A DNA stretch of 50,380 nt. It comes from a virus. Position 1 is the stretch's first letter. Each line of letters starts with the position of its first letter. The notes under the pieces were generated by a model, which saw nothing but the letters and a program-made list of their open reading frames with translations, searched no databases and was not told where the DNA came from. The position numbers and the translations under genes were made by a program. The stretch lies in IMG/VR virus record IMGVR_UViG_3300045952_000042, positions 1 to 50,380 of that record, one strand, 5' to 3'. This document shows positions 21,978 through 28,876 of this stretch, one piece after another.

Positions 21978-22837
21978 TCGACGTCGACGACGAAGCAATG
22001 CAGGCGTTCAAAGAGGATCGACGCTTAGGCCGTCCGCCATTCGGTAAGCCGGCGATGGTGGGAACGGTGAACAAGGAGTTATCGCAGGTTGTGACCGTGT
22101 TGAATAAGGCCGCTCGTATTTGGCGTTGGATTCCGTCCGCGCCGAAAATCGAGCACGTCCGCGGAGCCGTGCGCCAAGCCTACCCGTTCACGCTCGAGGA
22201 ACAGAAACGACTGTTTGCAGAGCTTCCGAGCGGCTGGGACGTCGGCGCTGCGGTGTTTGCGGTCAACACGGGAGTGCGCAAGGAGGAGCTATTCGGCTTG
22301 AAGTGGACCGACATGGTTCGGGTGCCCGAGCTCGGGGACGGTGTGTTCGTGTTCGTGCTGGTCGATACGAAGAACGGCCACCAGCGCGCGGTGATCTGCA
22401 ATTCGTTCGCGCGCAACGCGGTGGAGCAGCAACGCAAGTGGCAGGCTAAGCACGGCTGGAGCACCTACGTGTTCCCGTCGCGCCGGCACGGCTACGCAGG
22501 CGAGCGCTGTAAGGCGACGGGGCGGATATGGGGCGAGGCGTGGATAAGGGCTGGTCTGCCTTCGGGGCCGCTCGTGAAGAAAGGTATCCACAACTGTCGC
22601 CATACCTTCGCGCATCGCTTGAGAGCGGCTGGCGTGCCACAGGAGGACCGCAACGCCCTCCTGGGACACGCTAACACGAACCTAGCCGAGCACTACGCCC
22701 TGCCCGACCTCGAGCGCCTACTGGCTCATGCGGAGAAGGTTGTGCAACTCAAGGAGACCACAGTGCTTAGAGTGGTTGCAACGCATGTGCCGACGGCTGG
22801 CATGGCTGTTGGGGAATCGAGCAACGGCGCGGCTTAG
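21809..22837 (+). CDS. int: tyrosine integrase
   Basis: A 342-residue tyrosine recombinase that inserts the phage into, and excises it from, the host chromosome. Residues about 15-110 are the SAM-like core-binding domain. The catalytic domain shows Arg157 in NTGVRKEELFGL, Lys188 in VDTKNGHQ, His261-Arg264 in HNCRHTFAHRL, His287 in LLGHANT and the nucleophile Tyr296 in AEHYALPDL. The ATG has GGAGG upstream. No excisionase with a recognisable MerR-like fold was seen next to it, and no tRNA-like core attachment site was found in the 100 bases downstream. Being inside the rightward operon, it would be repressed in the lysogen. Confidence 0.95.
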   Translation: MPRPRKSSIYERFERHAERTFADAAARYLAEFQGKDKLRSAHCIASVAPYIGQLRLIDVDDEAMQAFKEDRRLGRPPFGKPAMVGTVNKELSQVVTVLNKAARIWRWIPSAPKIEHVRGAVRQAYPFTLEEQKRLFAELPSGWDVGAAVFAVNTGVRKEELFGLKWTDMVRVPELGDGVFVFVLVDTKNGHQRAVICNSFARNAVEQQRKWQAKHGWSTYVFPSRRHGYAGERCKATGRIWGEAWIRAGLPSGPLVKKGIHNCRHTFAHRLRAAGVPQEDRNALLGHANTNLAEHYALPDLERLLAHAEKVVQLKETTVLRVVATHVPTAGMAVGESSNGAA

Positions 22838-22938
22838 AGCCCTACGACGCCGCGAACCTTTGGCGAGAATGTACGTGTTAAGGTGTTGAAGTAACTACGA
22901 AATAGGTGTCTCGCGGGCGCCTCAAAAGGTACGTCTGT
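22838..22938. other. gap after integrase, possible attP location
   Basis: About 100 non-coding bases directly downstream of int, moderately AT richer than the flanks (GTGTTAAGGTGTTGAAGTAA). No tRNA 3' end or convincing arm-site repeats were seen, so attP is only suspected by analogy with other phages. Confidence 0.25.
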
Positions 22939-23139
22939 ATGGTGAGCAGAAACCTGAAAGTGAAGGTTAAGAACAACGCCGAGTTTGAGGCGATCAAGCG
23001 GGCGATGGAGATGCAGGACGTTCGTGCGTTTGTCCTGATCGTCGGGCTGCTTGATCCATTTTCGCAGCGAGCTCGGCAGCGCATCATCAACTTCGCCGTC
23101 GATACGGTAGACGAGCAAAGCAGATTGGGAAACGCCTGA
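22939..23139 (+). CDS. hypothetical early protein
   Basis: A 66-residue product from ATG 22939 with AAGG nine bases upstream: a basic strand (SRNLKVKVKNNAEFEAIKRA) then a hydrophobic helix (VRAFVLIVGLLDPFSQRARQ). The pattern could be a small helical regulator. Not recognised. Confidence 0.6.
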   Translation: MVSRNLKVKVKNNAEFEAIKRAMEMQDVRAFVLIVGLLDPFSQRARQRIINFAVDTVDEQSRLGNA

Positions 23140-23140
23140 C

Positions 23141-23362
23141 ATGCACACTGAACCATATGACGACGGCGACTGTAGCGACGACGTAGAGCCGGACGAGTTC
23201 GAGGAGGCGCTACAGAACTGCTGCGGTCACTTCGAGGCTGACGGGCGCTTCTGGTGCGGCGCCGCTGGTTCAGAGGACTGCGACTGGGAGTGTCCGTTCA
23301 GTCGAGACATCGGCAAGACCGAAGCCGAGATTGACGCCGAGCACGACAACGACAACGCCTAG
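23141..23362 (+). CDS. acidic Cys-rich small protein
   Basis: A 73-residue, strongly acidic product with Cys at CSDD, NCCGHF, FWCG and EDCDWECPF. The CCGH...C...CxxxC spacing suggests metal binding. It begins one base after the preceding stop. It is the first of a run of Cys-rich small ORFs. Confidence 0.65.
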   Translation: MHTEPYDDGDCSDDVEPDEFEEALQNCCGHFEADGRFWCGAAGSEDCDWECPFSRDIGKTEAEIDAEHDNDNA

Positions 23363-23372
23363 CGAGGATGAC

Positions 23373-23633
23373 ATGGGGTATTTCTCAAACGGTACCGAGG
23401 GCATGTCTTACGTCGAGAGCTATTGCTTCCGGTGCGTGCATTGGAAGGATTTGGACGACGGCCGAGGCGCCGGTTGCCCGGTGTGGGATCTGCATCTGTT
23501 ACACAACTACAAGCGCGAGACGGAAGTCGCTCGGATGCTAGACACATTGATCCCACGAGCGACGATGGTGGCAGACGACGGGATCGATCTGCCGTACAAC
23601 GAGCAGTGCACGATGTTTCACGAACGAGTGTAG
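23373..23633 (+). CDS. conserved-type phage Cys protein
   Basis: An 86-residue product from ATG 23373 with AGGA upstream. GYFSNGTEGMSYVESYCFRC followed by VHW, GAGCPVWDLHLLHNYKR and a late QCTMF form a pattern I recognise as recurrent in unrelated phages (YFSNGTEG...C-x-x-C...GCPVW-LH-L-NY). Four Cys could hold zinc. Function is unknown in all of them. Confidence 0.75.
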   Translation: MGYFSNGTEGMSYVESYCFRCVHWKDLDDGRGAGCPVWDLHLLHNYKRETEVARMLDTLIPRATMVADDGIDLPYNEQCTMFHERV

Positions 23634-23677
23634 CGAGGACGCGAACAATGATCCTGCCGCGATTAATGGAGTAGGCG

Positions 23678-23914
23678 GTGAAATTTCAGATAGGCGGGGA
23701 TGCCGATCCAGCGCTCATTGAGCGGGCGCTGCTGAAGGTCAATAAGCATTTCGACGGCGCCGACATAGAGTCAGCGATCAAGTTTGCGCTCGCATACTTG
23801 GCGAGCCTTGTCGTCATTCACGAGCGATACGCCGGGCCGATTGAGATTGACGATCTGGTCACGCAACTAGAGGCCGCTATTGAGGCCGGCAACGAAGCTC
23901 CAAGGCAATCGTAG
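23678..23914 (+). CDS. hypothetical helical protein
   Basis: A 78-residue product from GTG 23678 with GGAG about seven bases upstream. Mostly helical (IERALLKVNKHFDGADIESA, IKFALAYLASLVVIHERYAG) and mildly acidic. Not recognised. Confidence 0.6.
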   Translation: MKFQIGGDADPALIERALLKVNKHFDGADIESAIKFALAYLASLVVIHERYAGPIEIDDLVTQLEAAIEAGNEAPRQS

Positions 23915-23926
23915 AGGTAAAGACCA

Positions 23927-24103
23927 GTGCAACGCATCGAAAATGACGTGGCCGACGAACCACTCACGCAAGAACAGATCGACGCCCACGGGATGCGGAA
24001 GTGCGCTTACTGCGGGCGACCGACGAGCCATAAGCCAAGACCAGGATCGCACGGCGTGGTCTGTCTAGACTGCACAGAGTATCCGCCTTCGGAGGGCGAG
24101 TGA
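23927..24103 (+). CDS. four-Cys zinc-finger-like protein
   Basis: A 58-residue ORF from GTG 23927, with GAGG nine bases upstream and a GTGA overlap with the next gene. CAYCG at about residue 26 and CLDC at 46 form a simple two-pair zinc knuckle. Function unknown. Confidence 0.65.
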   Translation: MQRIENDVADEPLTQEQIDAHGMRKCAYCGRPTSHKPRPGSHGVVCLDCTEYPPSEGE

Positions 24104-24333
24104 CTAGGTCGGCGAAAGATTACGCAATCGAGCACGGCGAGTACCTTGCGACAGCCGTCGAGGAGTACATCAAGCTACGCTGCGTCTGCGACGCGGCTCT
24201 GGAGGAGTGCGCCGAGCTGCCAGACGAGCTTTCGGAACGGCTTAGCGATCACTTCAGCGGGCTGAGCCGCGATGTCTACGAGTTCCGCAAGCGCGCGGAG
24301 CGAGCCAAGAAACCGCGTCGGAGGGGCAAATGA
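24100..24333 (+). CDS. hypothetical helical protein
   Basis: A 77-residue product from a GTG in a GTGA overlap, with GGAGG upstream. Helical (YAIEHGEYLATAVEEYIKLR) with two Cys and a basic C-terminus (KRAERAKKPRRRGK). Not recognised. Confidence 0.6.
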   Translation: MTRSAKDYAIEHGEYLATAVEEYIKLRCVCDAALEECAELPDELSERLSDHFSGLSRDVYEFRKRAERAKKPRRRGK

Positions 24334-24515
24334 GTTTGGAATGCAGCGAATGTGAGCGAGACTTACGCAGCGGTCACGATCCGTCGTGCTCGCGTTATGT
24401 GCGATGTAAGTGCGGTCACGGCATCGAGGATCACGGAGACGACGGTGTCTCGTACTGCCTAGAGGTGGATTGCATGTGCCGGAAATGGGAGCCGTCTCGG
24501 GAACACAATGAGTGA
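24330..24515 (+). CDS. Cys-rich zinc-binding-like protein
   Basis: A 61-residue product with CSECERDL, then CSRYVRCKCGHGIEDH, then CLEVDCMC. Eight Cys and several His in 61 residues imply two zinc sites. The CKCGH-x-x-x-DH pattern occurs in small phage and actinobacterial proteins. It overlaps both neighbours. Confidence 0.68.
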   Translation: MSLECSECERDLRSGHDPSCSRYVRCKCGHGIEDHGDDGVSYCLEVDCMCRKWEPSREHNE

Positions 24516-24774
24516 ATGCGACCACTGCGACCACATCGGTACGGAGCGCCGCGCAGGAGATCCACAACCGTGGATGGTGTGCAGATGCTGCCAGTGCGGT
24601 CGGACGCGTCCGATGGAAGGCCCACGCGGGCAGCAGCTACATGGGCTCATTACGTGGGAAGACCACCGTTACGCTGATTGCGGGCCGTACCACGCAGAGC
24701 ACGGGATGCCGCAATCGAAGTACAGCACGCCGATAACGGAGCGACCAACGAAACCGTCCTCGGTGGACAAATGA
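24508..24774 (+). CDS. Cys-rich zinc-binding-like protein
   Basis: An 88-residue product with CDHCDHIG at residue 4 and CRCCQCGRTRP near 25, a four-Cys site with extra ligands, then a polar C-terminus. It overlaps the previous gene by eight bases and the next by four. CxxC-x(n)-CxxCG resembles rubredoxin-like knuckles; function unknown. Confidence 0.65.
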   Translation: MSECDHCDHIGTERRAGDPQPWMVCRCCQCGRTRPMEGPRGQQLHGLITWEDHRYADCGPYHAEHGMPQSKYSTPITERPTKPSSVDK

Positions 24775-24974
24775 CTTTGTGGGAGCACTGCTTCTGGCTC
24801 GAAGTGGAGTTCTGCAAAGCGACCGAGCAGAAGGTGATTGAATTCGCCGACGTAGACGCCCGAGTGCTCTACTGGGCCAAGAACGTTGAATACGTGCCGT
24901 GCGACGATGACAAGATAGCCCACGTAACCATTCGTGGGAAATTGTGTACTGGAGGCAGTGAAAATGACGCTTGA
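24771..24974 (+). CDS. hypothetical early protein
   Basis: A 67-residue product from an ATGA overlap. MTLWEHCFWLEVEFCKATEQ has two Cys and several Trp; the rest is a mixed alpha/beta pattern (VDARVLYWAKNVEYVPCDDD). Not recognised. Confidence 0.6.
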   Translation: MTLWEHCFWLEVEFCKATEQKVIEFADVDARVLYWAKNVEYVPCDDDKIAHVTIRGKLCTGGSENDA

Positions 24975-25395
24975 AGAAATCGCCGAACAGTTACGCATAT
25001 CAGCACAATACGATTCGGCCGTGCCTTCGTGGTGGGCCGAAGCGGCGGAGGTCGTTGCTAGTGCATCGCTCAAGCTAGACCAAGCCCTCGAAACGAATCG
25101 CGAGCTCAATCGTCGGTGTCAAGTAGCGGAATCGGCGGCATCGCAGAAAATCGAGGACGCCAAGCGCGAGGGAGTGTCACTGAGCAAGCGATTCGCTCGA
25201 GCTGGCTATCAGATGGCGGAGCGAGAGAACGAGGAGCTACGGTCCAGATTAGGCAGATTGCGTGAATGGCTGGAGCGATATGACTCGGACGCAATCAACG
25301 AGCGGACGCTGATCGCGGAGCTGCGTGATGAATTGGTCGTAGAGACACCCGTGGATATTGCACCGCCCAATGCGTGGCATAAGCCACCCGTCTGA
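24964..25395 (+). CDS. coiled-coil protein at the operon end
   Basis: A 143-residue product from ATG 24964 with GGAGG upstream. Residues about 30-110 form a long coiled coil (LKLDQALETNRELNRRCQVA, MAERENEELRSRLGRLREWL). It is the last gene of the rightward early operon; its stop lies inside a short inverted repeat where it meets the leftward lysis genes. Not recognised. Confidence 0.65.
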   Translation: MTLEEIAEQLRISAQYDSAVPSWWAEAAEVVASASLKLDQALETNRELNRRCQVAESAASQKIEDAKREGVSLSKRFARAGYQMAERENEELRSRLGRLREWLERYDSDAINERTLIAELRDELVVETPVDIAPPNAWHKPPV

Positions 25396-25404
25396 GTGAG
25401 ACGG
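25388..25404. terminator. short convergent hairpin, weak terminator candidate
   Basis: CCGTCT-GAGTG-AGACGG is a perfect 6-bp stem between the converging ends of the rightward operon and the leftward lysis genes. There is no T-run on either side, so intrinsic termination would be poor. Confidence 0.3.
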
Positions 25405-25803
25405 CTACTGAGTCGGGCGCGAGCACTCCGCAGCGGGGTAACGAGCGCCTCCATTGACGGCCGCGTATTCTTCTTGTCGCTGCTCGAAACCGTTGTTGAA
25501 CTGCACCCACGCCTCACCCGTGGCACCCATGCGTAGCCAGTACAGCCGACAGATTTCGCCCGATAGCGTGATACGCAGCGCCACGCGCTGATTCGCCTCG
25601 ATGCTGGCGAGACGGCCCTCGACCTTGTTGAGCTCGTCCGCCCGCGCAAGCCCTGTAGCACCGAGATAGGTGAACATGCCCATCGCCCAGGAGACCCACA
25701 ACAGCAATGCGAACATAGTGCCTGCCATCGCCCAGCGCCAGCGGACCACGCCCGCTTCGTCTGAGGGCGGTATGAGTGAATTGACCAGCTTCGACGGGTC
25801 CAT
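25405..25803 (-). CDS. lysis-cassette membrane protein, possible spanin
   Basis: A 132-residue protein with a cytoplasmic N-terminus, one membrane helix (AMAGTMFALLLWVSWAMGMF, about residues 25-44) and a periplasmic coiled-coil-like part (LNKVEGRLASIEANQRVALR). The topology matches an inner-membrane spanin (Rz type), though it is short and no nested Rz1 lipoprotein was found. It is the last gene of the leftward lysis cassette. A holin-associated role is the alternative. Confidence 0.55.
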   Translation of the reverse strand: MDPSKLVNSLIPPSDEAGVVRWRWAMAGTMFALLLWVSWAMGMFTYLGATGLARADELNKVEGRLASIEANQRVALRITLSGEICRLYWLRMGATGEAWVQFNNGFEQRQEEYAAVNGGARYPAAECSRPTQ

Positions 25804-25820
25804 CCGTGCAAGCCTCGTGC

Positions 25821-26222
25821 CTATTCGGCCGGCGCCGCAGCACCTTTCGATGCGAGCGACTCATCCGTCATCGCGCGGAATACGATCGTCGCGCCACCAC
25901 CAATAACCGGCATGGCCGAGTCCCACGTGAGGCCGTCGTGCGCCCATAGCTGGACCAAACCCCACACGACCTGACCTAGTCCAAGCCAAATCAGTTTGGA
26001 TTTGGCAGCGCCTTTCAATGTGTCCATGCCCATCCCCTCATCGATCGCCGTGAACTGTCCGTCATCTGAATCGCCGTTAGGCCCATGCCGCCTGGCTTTG
26101 CGTGCTGCTCGTCGAGCTTGTCGTCGAGCTTGTCGTCGTGCTTTGCCTTCGGCGCTAAAAGGTCGTTTCTCGATCCACTTCAGGACGATTCGCGAGATCA
26201 ACTCAGACGTGGCGCTCTTCAT
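25821..26222 (-). CDS. putative holin with basic N-terminus
   Basis: A 133-residue protein. Residues about 25-48 are very basic with RRQA repeats, encoded by a duplicated 12-bp unit at 26110-26133. Two hydrophobic segments follow: LIWLGLGQVVWGLVQLW and AMPVIGGGATIVFRAM. Its position, overlapping the end of the endolysin gene, suggests a holin or antiholin. The family is not firmly recognised. Confidence 0.55.
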   Translation of the reverse strand: MKSATSELISRIVLKWIEKRPFSAEGKARRQARRQARRAARKARRHGPNGDSDDGQFTAIDEGMGMDTLKGAAKSKLIWLGLGQVVWGLVQLWAHDGLTWDSAMPVIGGGATIVFRAMTDESLASKGAAAPAE

Positions 26223-26709
26223 ATACCGTCCGCCCGCGCTCGAGACGTGCTGTTAAGAATTGCCGCCGCGGTGCCTCGCCTTCAGGTGCGACCGCGACAT
26301 GAATCCACTCAGAGAACTCATAGATAACCTTGCGCAGCGGTAGCGTGTTGCGCAGGTCGTAGATCACCTTGCCGAGCTGATCCAGCGACAGGCCGAGCGC
26401 ATAGACGTCGGCAGCCAAGCCGTACATATGGTCGCTGTTAAGAGCACCGCCAATCCGCTCGTTTAACGCCCGCGGTCTGTATCCTGAAGTCACCACGATC
26501 GGCACCGCGGCACGATCTCTGATCGGGTCGAGCACGAGCACTGCCAGCCGGATCAAGTTGCGCTCAACCTCAATAGGCGGACTCATGTCGATGCCGTGCC
26601 GAGCCGCGGTCGACGAGCGCAGAAACTCGGCGCGAGTAAAATGCCGGCTGATCTTGAGACCATCTGGCACGATTCTTGAAGTACTCTCGGACATGATCTG
26701 GCTATTCAT
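26203..26709 (-). CDS. M15 peptidase endolysin
   Basis: About 168 residues from ATG 26709 (ATG 26694 or TTG 26757 are alternatives; none has an ideal ribosome site). The core is a D-Ala-D-Ala carboxypeptidase-like M15 domain: VTSGYRPRALNERIGGA at about 73-89, His94 in NSDHMYGLAADV with Asp101, and His137 in EWIHVAVAP, which are the three zinc ligands. It would cut peptidoglycan peptide bridges at lysis. There is no signal peptide, so a holin is needed. It overlaps the holin-like gene by 20 bases. Confidence 0.85.
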   Translation of the reverse strand: MNSQIMSESTSRIVPDGLKISRHFTRAEFLRSSTAARHGIDMSPPIEVERNLIRLAVLVLDPIRDRAAVPIVVTSGYRPRALNERIGGALNSDHMYGLAADVYALGLSLDQLGKVIYDLRNTLPLRKVIYEFSEWIHVAVAPEGEAPRRQFLTARLERGRTVYEERHV

Positions 26710-26839
26710 ACTCGCGGGCGTGCTCCTGCCACACTGGGGACTACCCCCGCGCGTCAATCAGGTGATCGCGATCACGATCATGGTGGTCGCGCTCGTGCTG
26801 TTCGTGGCTTGGCCCGATGTGCGCGTCAATGTCGACTGA
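26693..26839 (+). CDS. plus-strand small membrane ORF inside lysis cassette
   Basis: A 48-residue ORF with two hydrophobic helices: MIWLFILAGVLLPHWGLPPR and VIAITIMVVALVLFVAWP. It runs against the flanking leftward genes and fills a 212-base gap in an otherwise overlapping operon. There is no clear ribosome site. Its composition is strongly membrane-like, which supports a real product, perhaps a holin regulator or an independent moron. Confidence 0.45.
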   Translation: MIWLFILAGVLLPHWGLPPRVNQVIAITIMVVALVLFVAWPDVRVNVD

Positions 26840-27026
26840 CGCCGTGCGCGACCTGCTCGAGCGCGGACTGACCGTGCGAGACGTCGCCGAGCTTTTCCGC
26901 GCGCACCCGCTCGCGGTCAGGTCACTCTTTGATATGGTCGTCGAACACGTTGAGATTTCTTGCCCAGAACACTGCCAATCGCTTGCGCCATCCGGTGGAG
27001 TGCCGATAGTGGCGCTGGACCCGTGA
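26829..27026 (+). CDS. plus-strand small HTH-like ORF
   Basis: A 65-residue ORF: DLLERGLTVRDVAELFRAHP then LAVRSLFDMVVEHVEIS looks like a short helix-turn-helix. Its last 105 bases are antisense to the end of the leftward membrane gene at 26922-27260, and it lacks a good ribosome site. It could be a chance frame. Confidence 0.3.
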   Translation: MSTDAVRDLLERGLTVRDVAELFRAHPLAVRSLFDMVVEHVEISCPEHCQSLAPSGGVPIVALDP

Positions 27027-27260
27027 GCTGAACATCAGTTCCCACCGCGGCTTTTCCAAGAACATCAGGCCGAAGGTGAGGTTGAAAAGAATGTCGAGCA
27101 CGAAGCCGATCACGATCAGCGGAGTCAGCACCGCATACCAATAGGGTGTGAGCTGCGCCCGCTTGGCCTTCGCCGCCATGATCGCGACGTAGCTCCAATG
27201 CACTCCGAAGTAAACAGCCATGGCAAGCCATAGCAGGTCAATCAGCGTTATCGTTGCCAT
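26922..27260 (-). CDS. phage membrane protein
   Basis: A 112-residue protein with two membrane helices (TLIDLLWLAMAVYFGVHWSY and VLTPLIVIGFVLDILFNLTF) and a basic C-terminal part with GLMFLEKPRWELMF, HSTGWRKRLAVFWARNLNVF. This FLE(K/R)P...L-F...R-H...GWR-R-A pattern is common in phage genomes near tail and lysis genes. It is probably an inner-membrane protein with a cytoplasmic tail; function unknown. Confidence 0.72.
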   Translation of the reverse strand: MATITLIDLLWLAMAVYFGVHWSYVAIMAAKAKRAQLTPYWYAVLTPLIVIGFVLDILFNLTFGLMFLEKPRWELMFSSRVQRHYRHSTGWRKRLAVFWARNLNVFDDHIKE

Positions 27261-27266
27261 GCGCAG

Positions 27267-27455
27267 TCACGGCGTCGCTTCAGCGATGTCTTCGAGAATG
27301 CCGGCCATCTCTTCGACGTAGATCTGCATCGAGTCGATGTGCCCTAGTTCAACCGCCTTCGCAGTTAGCCATTGCTGCGCAGCGGGTCGGCTGAACCCGC
27401 GGGCGCGCAGCGCATCGAGCAGCGACTGATGCTCCTGCTTCGTTATGGTATCCAT
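27267..27455 (-). CDS. hypothetical helical protein
   Basis: A 62-residue product whose ATG overlaps the upstream fibre stop (TGATG). Helical throughout (EHQSLLDALRARGFSRPAAQ, then YVEEMAGILEDI). It could be a tail-fibre chaperone or a lysis regulator. Not recognised. Confidence 0.6.
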   Translation of the reverse strand: MDTITKQEHQSLLDALRARGFSRPAAQQWLTAKAVELGHIDSMQIYVEEMAGILEDIAEATP

Positions 27456-28876
27456 CACTCCGCCCCTCGTTGCCCCCAGGACCCCGGCACGCGCGGCCCG
27501 GCGGGCGGCGGCGGCTCGCCGGTCGGCTCGGCCACGGACCACGAGAACGTGCCATCCACCGAAGCGCCGGACGCATCCGTGCAGCGTACAGTCGCGGTGT
27601 ACGGCGAGTCGTCCTCGGCCCCCGCACTGAGCGTGCCACTGATCAATCCAGTCGAGCTATTGATCGACGGCCCAGCCGGAAATGAGTTGTTGATCTCGCT
27701 GTAGGCCACATTGCCTTGCGCATAGCTTGCGAAGAAATACTTCTTCATCCCGATCGTAACCGAGGCGCCCGACGGGACGTTCACGGTCGGCGGCGTGGAA
27801 CGCAGCCCGATGGTGCTCGTGCCGGGATCAGCGAGCACTGTGATCAAAAGTGAATCGCGTAGCCCGAAGTTCTCGCCTGGCGTCTGATTCGTGATGAAAA
27901 GATACAGCTGCCCGGCCGTGAGCGATCCGAGCGCAACGTGGATTCGCAACTCCGTCGTGCCGTTGTAGGAGTACACGGTCTGCGCCACTTGATTGTTCAC
28001 GCCATTCGGATCGCTGGTCAAATGCACGAGCGGCACCTCGGCGCCGAGGTTCGCCACCGTACATAGCACACGCTCCTCGTGGCTGAAAACGATGTTGAGA
28101 TCACCGACCTGCGTGAGCGACGGCGGATCGCCCGTCGGCGCACTGCGCTCCGGCACATCCGGGCCTATGCCGTCGGTGCGCGTAACGGAACCCTGTAGGG
28201 ATGGCGCCGCAAGCCCGTTGATACCAACGTCCGCGCCACTGTCATCCCAAAACCAGGCGTTTGCGCCGTGCGTCTGACACAGCGCATCGCCTTCGTTGAG
28301 CGGGTCCGCCACGAAGGCTTCGCATTCGGACTGCGATAGCGCGGTATTGTGGATATACAGAAAGAACGCAATCTGCCCGTCCAGCTCTTGCAGCCAGGCC
28401 GAGCCGTTCCACACCGCGCCCAAGTAAAACCGCTGCTGCTGTCCATCGTCAAAAAACGACCCGCCGTCTGCACCTGAGACCGAGTGTGCTTGCGTAGCGG
28501 TCGAGAGCGGGATGCGGCGCAGCGTGATGTTGCCGCCGTTGCCAGGATCGCAGTAGCAGTCCGCCACCCACACATTCGCCGCCGACTCGCAGTTCGCTGT
28601 CTGCTCGAACGTCGGCGAGAGTGAATATTGAAACTCGATATTGTTGTTGGTCGGCTCGAAACAGATCGAGTGATTCATCGCGTAGTCGATAGCCGAATTG
28701 CGGCGACAGCCCCAAAAGCACCCGCGCTGCGACGGATCGAGCGTGTCGACGTTACGCACAACGATGATCGTACGAGCCGCTTCTCCGGCACCGGTGCGCA
28801 ACGCCGGTAGTCCGAGCGGAAACGTAGCCGCATCGCCATCACCGCCCGGAAAGTCCCACGCTGCAACGACGGTCAT
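27455..28876 (-). CDS. fibre protein with lectin-like and Ig domains
   Basis: A 473-residue protein. Residues about 1-200 look like a concanavalin/LamG-type jelly roll (RTIIVVRNVDTL, QRFYLGAVWNGSAWLQELDG, QIAFFLYIHNTALS). The middle contains TPGENFGLRDSLLITVLADP. Residues about 375-465 form a putative Ig (He_PIG) domain with GPSINSSTGLISGTLSAG and SPYTATVRCTDASG. A Pro-rich tail ends it. It is coupled to the beta-helix protein upstream (ATGA) and presumably forms part of the host-binding tip. Confidence 0.75.
   Translation of the reverse strand: MTVVAAWDFPGGDGDAATFPLGLPALRTGAGEAARTIIVVRNVDTLDPSQRGCFWGCRRNSAIDYAMNHSICFEPTNNNIEFQYSLSPTFEQTANCESAANVWVADCYCDPGNGGNITLRRIPLSTATQAHSVSGADGGSFFDDGQQQRFYLGAVWNGSAWLQELDGQIAFFLYIHNTALSQSECEAFVADPLNEGDALCQTHGANAWFWDDSGADVGINGLAAPSLQGSVTRTDGIGPDVPERSAPTGDPPSLTQVGDLNIVFSHEERVLCTVANLGAEVPLVHLTSDPNGVNNQVAQTVYSYNGTTELRIHVALGSLTAGQLYLFITNQTPGENFGLRDSLLITVLADPGTSTIGLRSTPPTVNVPSGASVTIGMKKYFFASYAQGNVAYSEINNSFPAGPSINSSTGLISGTLSAGAEDDSPYTATVRCTDASGASVDGTFSWSVAEPTGEPPPPAGPRVPGSWGQRGAE

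Noticed and set aside
22838-22938. tRNA-derived attachment site next to integrase
   Set aside because: No tRNA 3' end, CCA or T-loop sequence could be seen in the gap.
23649-23675. 8-codon ORF MILPRLME with an AGGA site before the gene at 23678
   Set aside because: Too short to support as a gene; it may simply be leader sequence before the GTG start that follows.
25405-25803. Nested Rz1-like lipoprotein gene in the possible spanin gene
   Set aside because: No out-of-frame ORF with a lipobox (L-x-x-C near its start) was found within or just after the gene.
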